DNA of 64,000 nucleotides from Natronobiforma cellulositropha (GTDB lineage Archaea > Halobacteriota > Halobacteria > Halobacteriales > Natrialbaceae). Both the position numbers and the translations under genes were made by a program. Location of the stretch: positions 1-64,000 of the forward strand of contig NZ_JANZXN010000027.1 of assembly GCF_025629245.1 (NCBI RefSeq). Reading direction: 5' to 3'. Positions 62,688-64,000 of the stretch are shown piece after piece. The notes below the pieces were generated by a model that did no database searches, was not told where the DNA came from, and saw only the letters and a list, made by a program, of their open reading frames with translations. The first letter of the stretch is position 1. The number at the start of each line of letters is the position of its first letter.

Positions 62688-64000
62688 CGGGACCGAACCC
62701 GCGACAGCGTGAGCTGATCGAGCGGACGGACGGGTGTTACCTCGTCGACGCTGGTCCCGGAACCGGGAAGACGTTCACCATCACCAGACGGTACGCCAGG
62801 ATCGTCGAGCAAGCGGGCGTCGAACCCGACGACGTCCTCCTGCTCACGTTCACGCGAAACGCCGCCACGGAGATGCGCGACCGCATCACCGCACACAGTG
62901 CGTACAGCGCCCGCGAGTTCCAGGACGCCCCGATCGGAACCTTCCACTCGCTCTGTAACGACGTACTGCGCGAACACGGCTTCGACGCGCCGTCGCACCT
63001 CGGACTCGAGGAGTCGATCACCCGCTCGACGCGGGTACTCGAGGACGAGACCCTCGAGCGCGAGTCCTTCCGGGAGTTCATCGGTCGGTTCACGGACGAC
63101 CACCCCGAACACCACGACGTCCTCCGGGCGCTCTCCGACCCGACGGAGGTGCTCGGCCTGATCGAGACCCTCGCCGCGAAGGGTGTCTTCCCGACGGTCG
63201 ACGGGTGGTACCGCGACTGTGAGGCGGCGCTCTACGGCGACGCCGAAGCGTTCGACGCCCTCTTCGAGGCGGTGAACCGGCCACAGAACGACGGCAGCAG
63301 ACAGTCAGTGCTCCGCTCGAGGCTCAACCGGTACGGCAACGGCTGTTACCTCCCCGACGCACCGTCGAAAGCGGAGATTCGAGGCGAGCAGGGCTCGAAA
63401 TCGGTTCCACACGACGTTTCTCGGCTGGTCTTCGAGGAAGAGCGCGAGGACCTGTTCGCGTTCGTCCACGACGTCTACATCGAGTACCTCGAGTTCGCCC
63501 TCTCGCGCAACTACCTCACCTTCTCGTTCCTCCAGCTGTTCGCGTTCGTCCACCTCTGTGAGAACGAGTCGCTGCGCGAACGCCTGTCGTTCGAGTACGT
63601 CATGATCGACGAGTTCCAGGACACGAGCGAGATCCAGTTCAAACTCGCGCTCTTGCTCGCCGGAACCGAGAACGTCTGCGTCGTCGGCGACTGGAAACAG
63701 AGCATCTACTCGTTCCAGTACGCCGACGTCGAGAACATCACCCGGTTCCGAGAGCACCTCACGCGCTTCGTCGACGACCTCAACGCCGACCGCACCCGGA
63801 TCGAGGCGTCGTTCGACACGGTCGAGGCGATCGAACTCGAGCGTAACTACCGCTCGACACAGGCCATCGTCGACTGTGCCGAACGCGCGCTGGTCGTCCC
63901 CGGGAGCAGACACGAGACGGTCGACGCTGACGCCGTCCTCGAGCGGGTCGTCTCACTCTCGAGTGAGACGGACCTGACTCACTCACAGATCGAGGCGATC
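62684..64000 (+). CDS. UvrD/AddA-type superfamily-1 helicase (partial, runs off window)
   Basis: ATG 62684 overlaps the previous stop (ATGA). 439 codons are visible with no stop by the window end. It starts MTGPNPRQRELIERTDGCYL (Q-motif-like) followed by Walker A, DAGPGTGKTFTITRRYA (residues 22-38). Other SF1 motifs are LLLTFTRNAATEMRDRI (Ia), GTFHSLCNDVL (Ib), YVMIDEFQDTS (Walker B, near residue 310), VVGDWKQSIYSFQYAD (III) and ELERNYRSTQAI (IV). It therefore has the order of UvrD/AddA helicases. The 3' end, where a second nuclease domain of AddA would be, lies outside the window, so AddA versus a plain UvrD-like partner cannot be decided. Together with the upstream nuclease it forms an end-processing machine. 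Confidence 0.92.
   Translation, partial: MTGPNPRQRELIERTDGCYLVDAGPGTGKTFTITRRYARIVEQAGVEPDDVLLLTFTRNAATEMRDRITAHSAYSAREFQDAPIGTFHSLCNDVLREHGFDAPSHLGLEESITRSTRVLEDETLERESFREFIGRFTDDHPEHHDVLRALSDPTEVLGLIETLAAKGVFPTVDGWYRDCEAALYGDAEAFDALFEAVNRPQNDGSRQSVLRSRLNRYGNGCYLPDAPSKAEIRGEQGSKSVPHDVSRLVFEEEREDLFAFVHDVYIEYLEFALSRNYLTFSFLQLFAFVHLCENESLRERLSFEYVMIDEFQDTSEIQFKLALLLAGTENVCVVGDWKQSIYSFQYADVENITRFREHLTRFVDDLNADRTRIEASFDTVEAIELERNYRSTQAIVDCAERALVVPGSRHETVDADAVLERVVSLSSETDLTHSQIEAI

Noticed and set aside
1-64000. CRISPR arrays, tRNA and rRNA genes
   Set aside because: I looked for evenly spaced direct repeats and for tRNA/rRNA signatures and saw none; the only tandem repeats are in coding sequence.

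Overview
The window is haloarchaeal. It is GC-rich with many CTCGAG sites, its proteins are strongly acidic, several genes have a TATA-like box about 26-30 bases before the start codon (leaderless transcripts), there is a TFB gene, and three giant secreted proteins end in PGF-CTERM archaeosortase tails. The CTCGAG richness recalls Natrialba/Natrinema-type haloarchaea; that is only an impression.

Layout. 0-3.3 kb: the end of an operon of unrecognised proteins, a dead DUF4157 gene (a family often found with extracellular contractile injection systems, eCIS), a small hypothetical gene and a PD-(D/E)XK nuclease-like gene. 3.4-17.5 kb (minus): one 4721-residue secreted protein with an RHS/YD cage domain, a Cys-rich stretch, a glutamine-amidotransferase-like domain, CARDB-like Ig repeats, a long right-handed beta-helix, a PKD domain and a PGF-CTERM anchor. 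17.8-19.3 kb (plus, divergent): a TlpA-like thioredoxin lipoprotein and a CcdA-like thiol carrier, then a decayed UPF0175-PIN toxin-antitoxin pair. 19.9-28.3 kb (minus) and 31.4-35.6 kb (plus): two paralogous giant GLUG-repeat surface proteins in inverted orientation around a TFB, an MscS channel and a PPOX-type flavoprotein.

35.7-50.9 kb (minus): three giant genes joined by 4-base stop/start overlaps. They encode a 1876-residue subtilase with a visible catalytic triad, a 2148-residue beta-rich protein with a very long charged helix, and a 1062-residue protein with fibronectin-like modules. None has a signal peptide or membrane helix. I do not recognise this set as a described system; it is the best candidate here for something new.

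51-60 kb: a defence/mobile island. It holds IS and TnpB scars, a VOC dioxygenase gene, two copies of a DUF7342 + TumE-like pair, a membrane-tethered HNH nuclease, a truncated glycosyltransferase, a restriction-associated-looking fragment, an AT-richer NucS-like nuclease, a 76-base repeat pair and a hairpin-dense non-coding stretch. 60-64 kb: an AddB/RecB-like nuclease overlapping a UvrD/AddA-type helicase that runs off the window.

How it may fit together (inference): the surface proteins and thiol relay form a cell-surface zone, the three-gene operon could encode an intracellularly assembled protein machine or cargo set, and the right end is a nuclease-rich defence zone. Family names are given from motif recognition; no database search was run.
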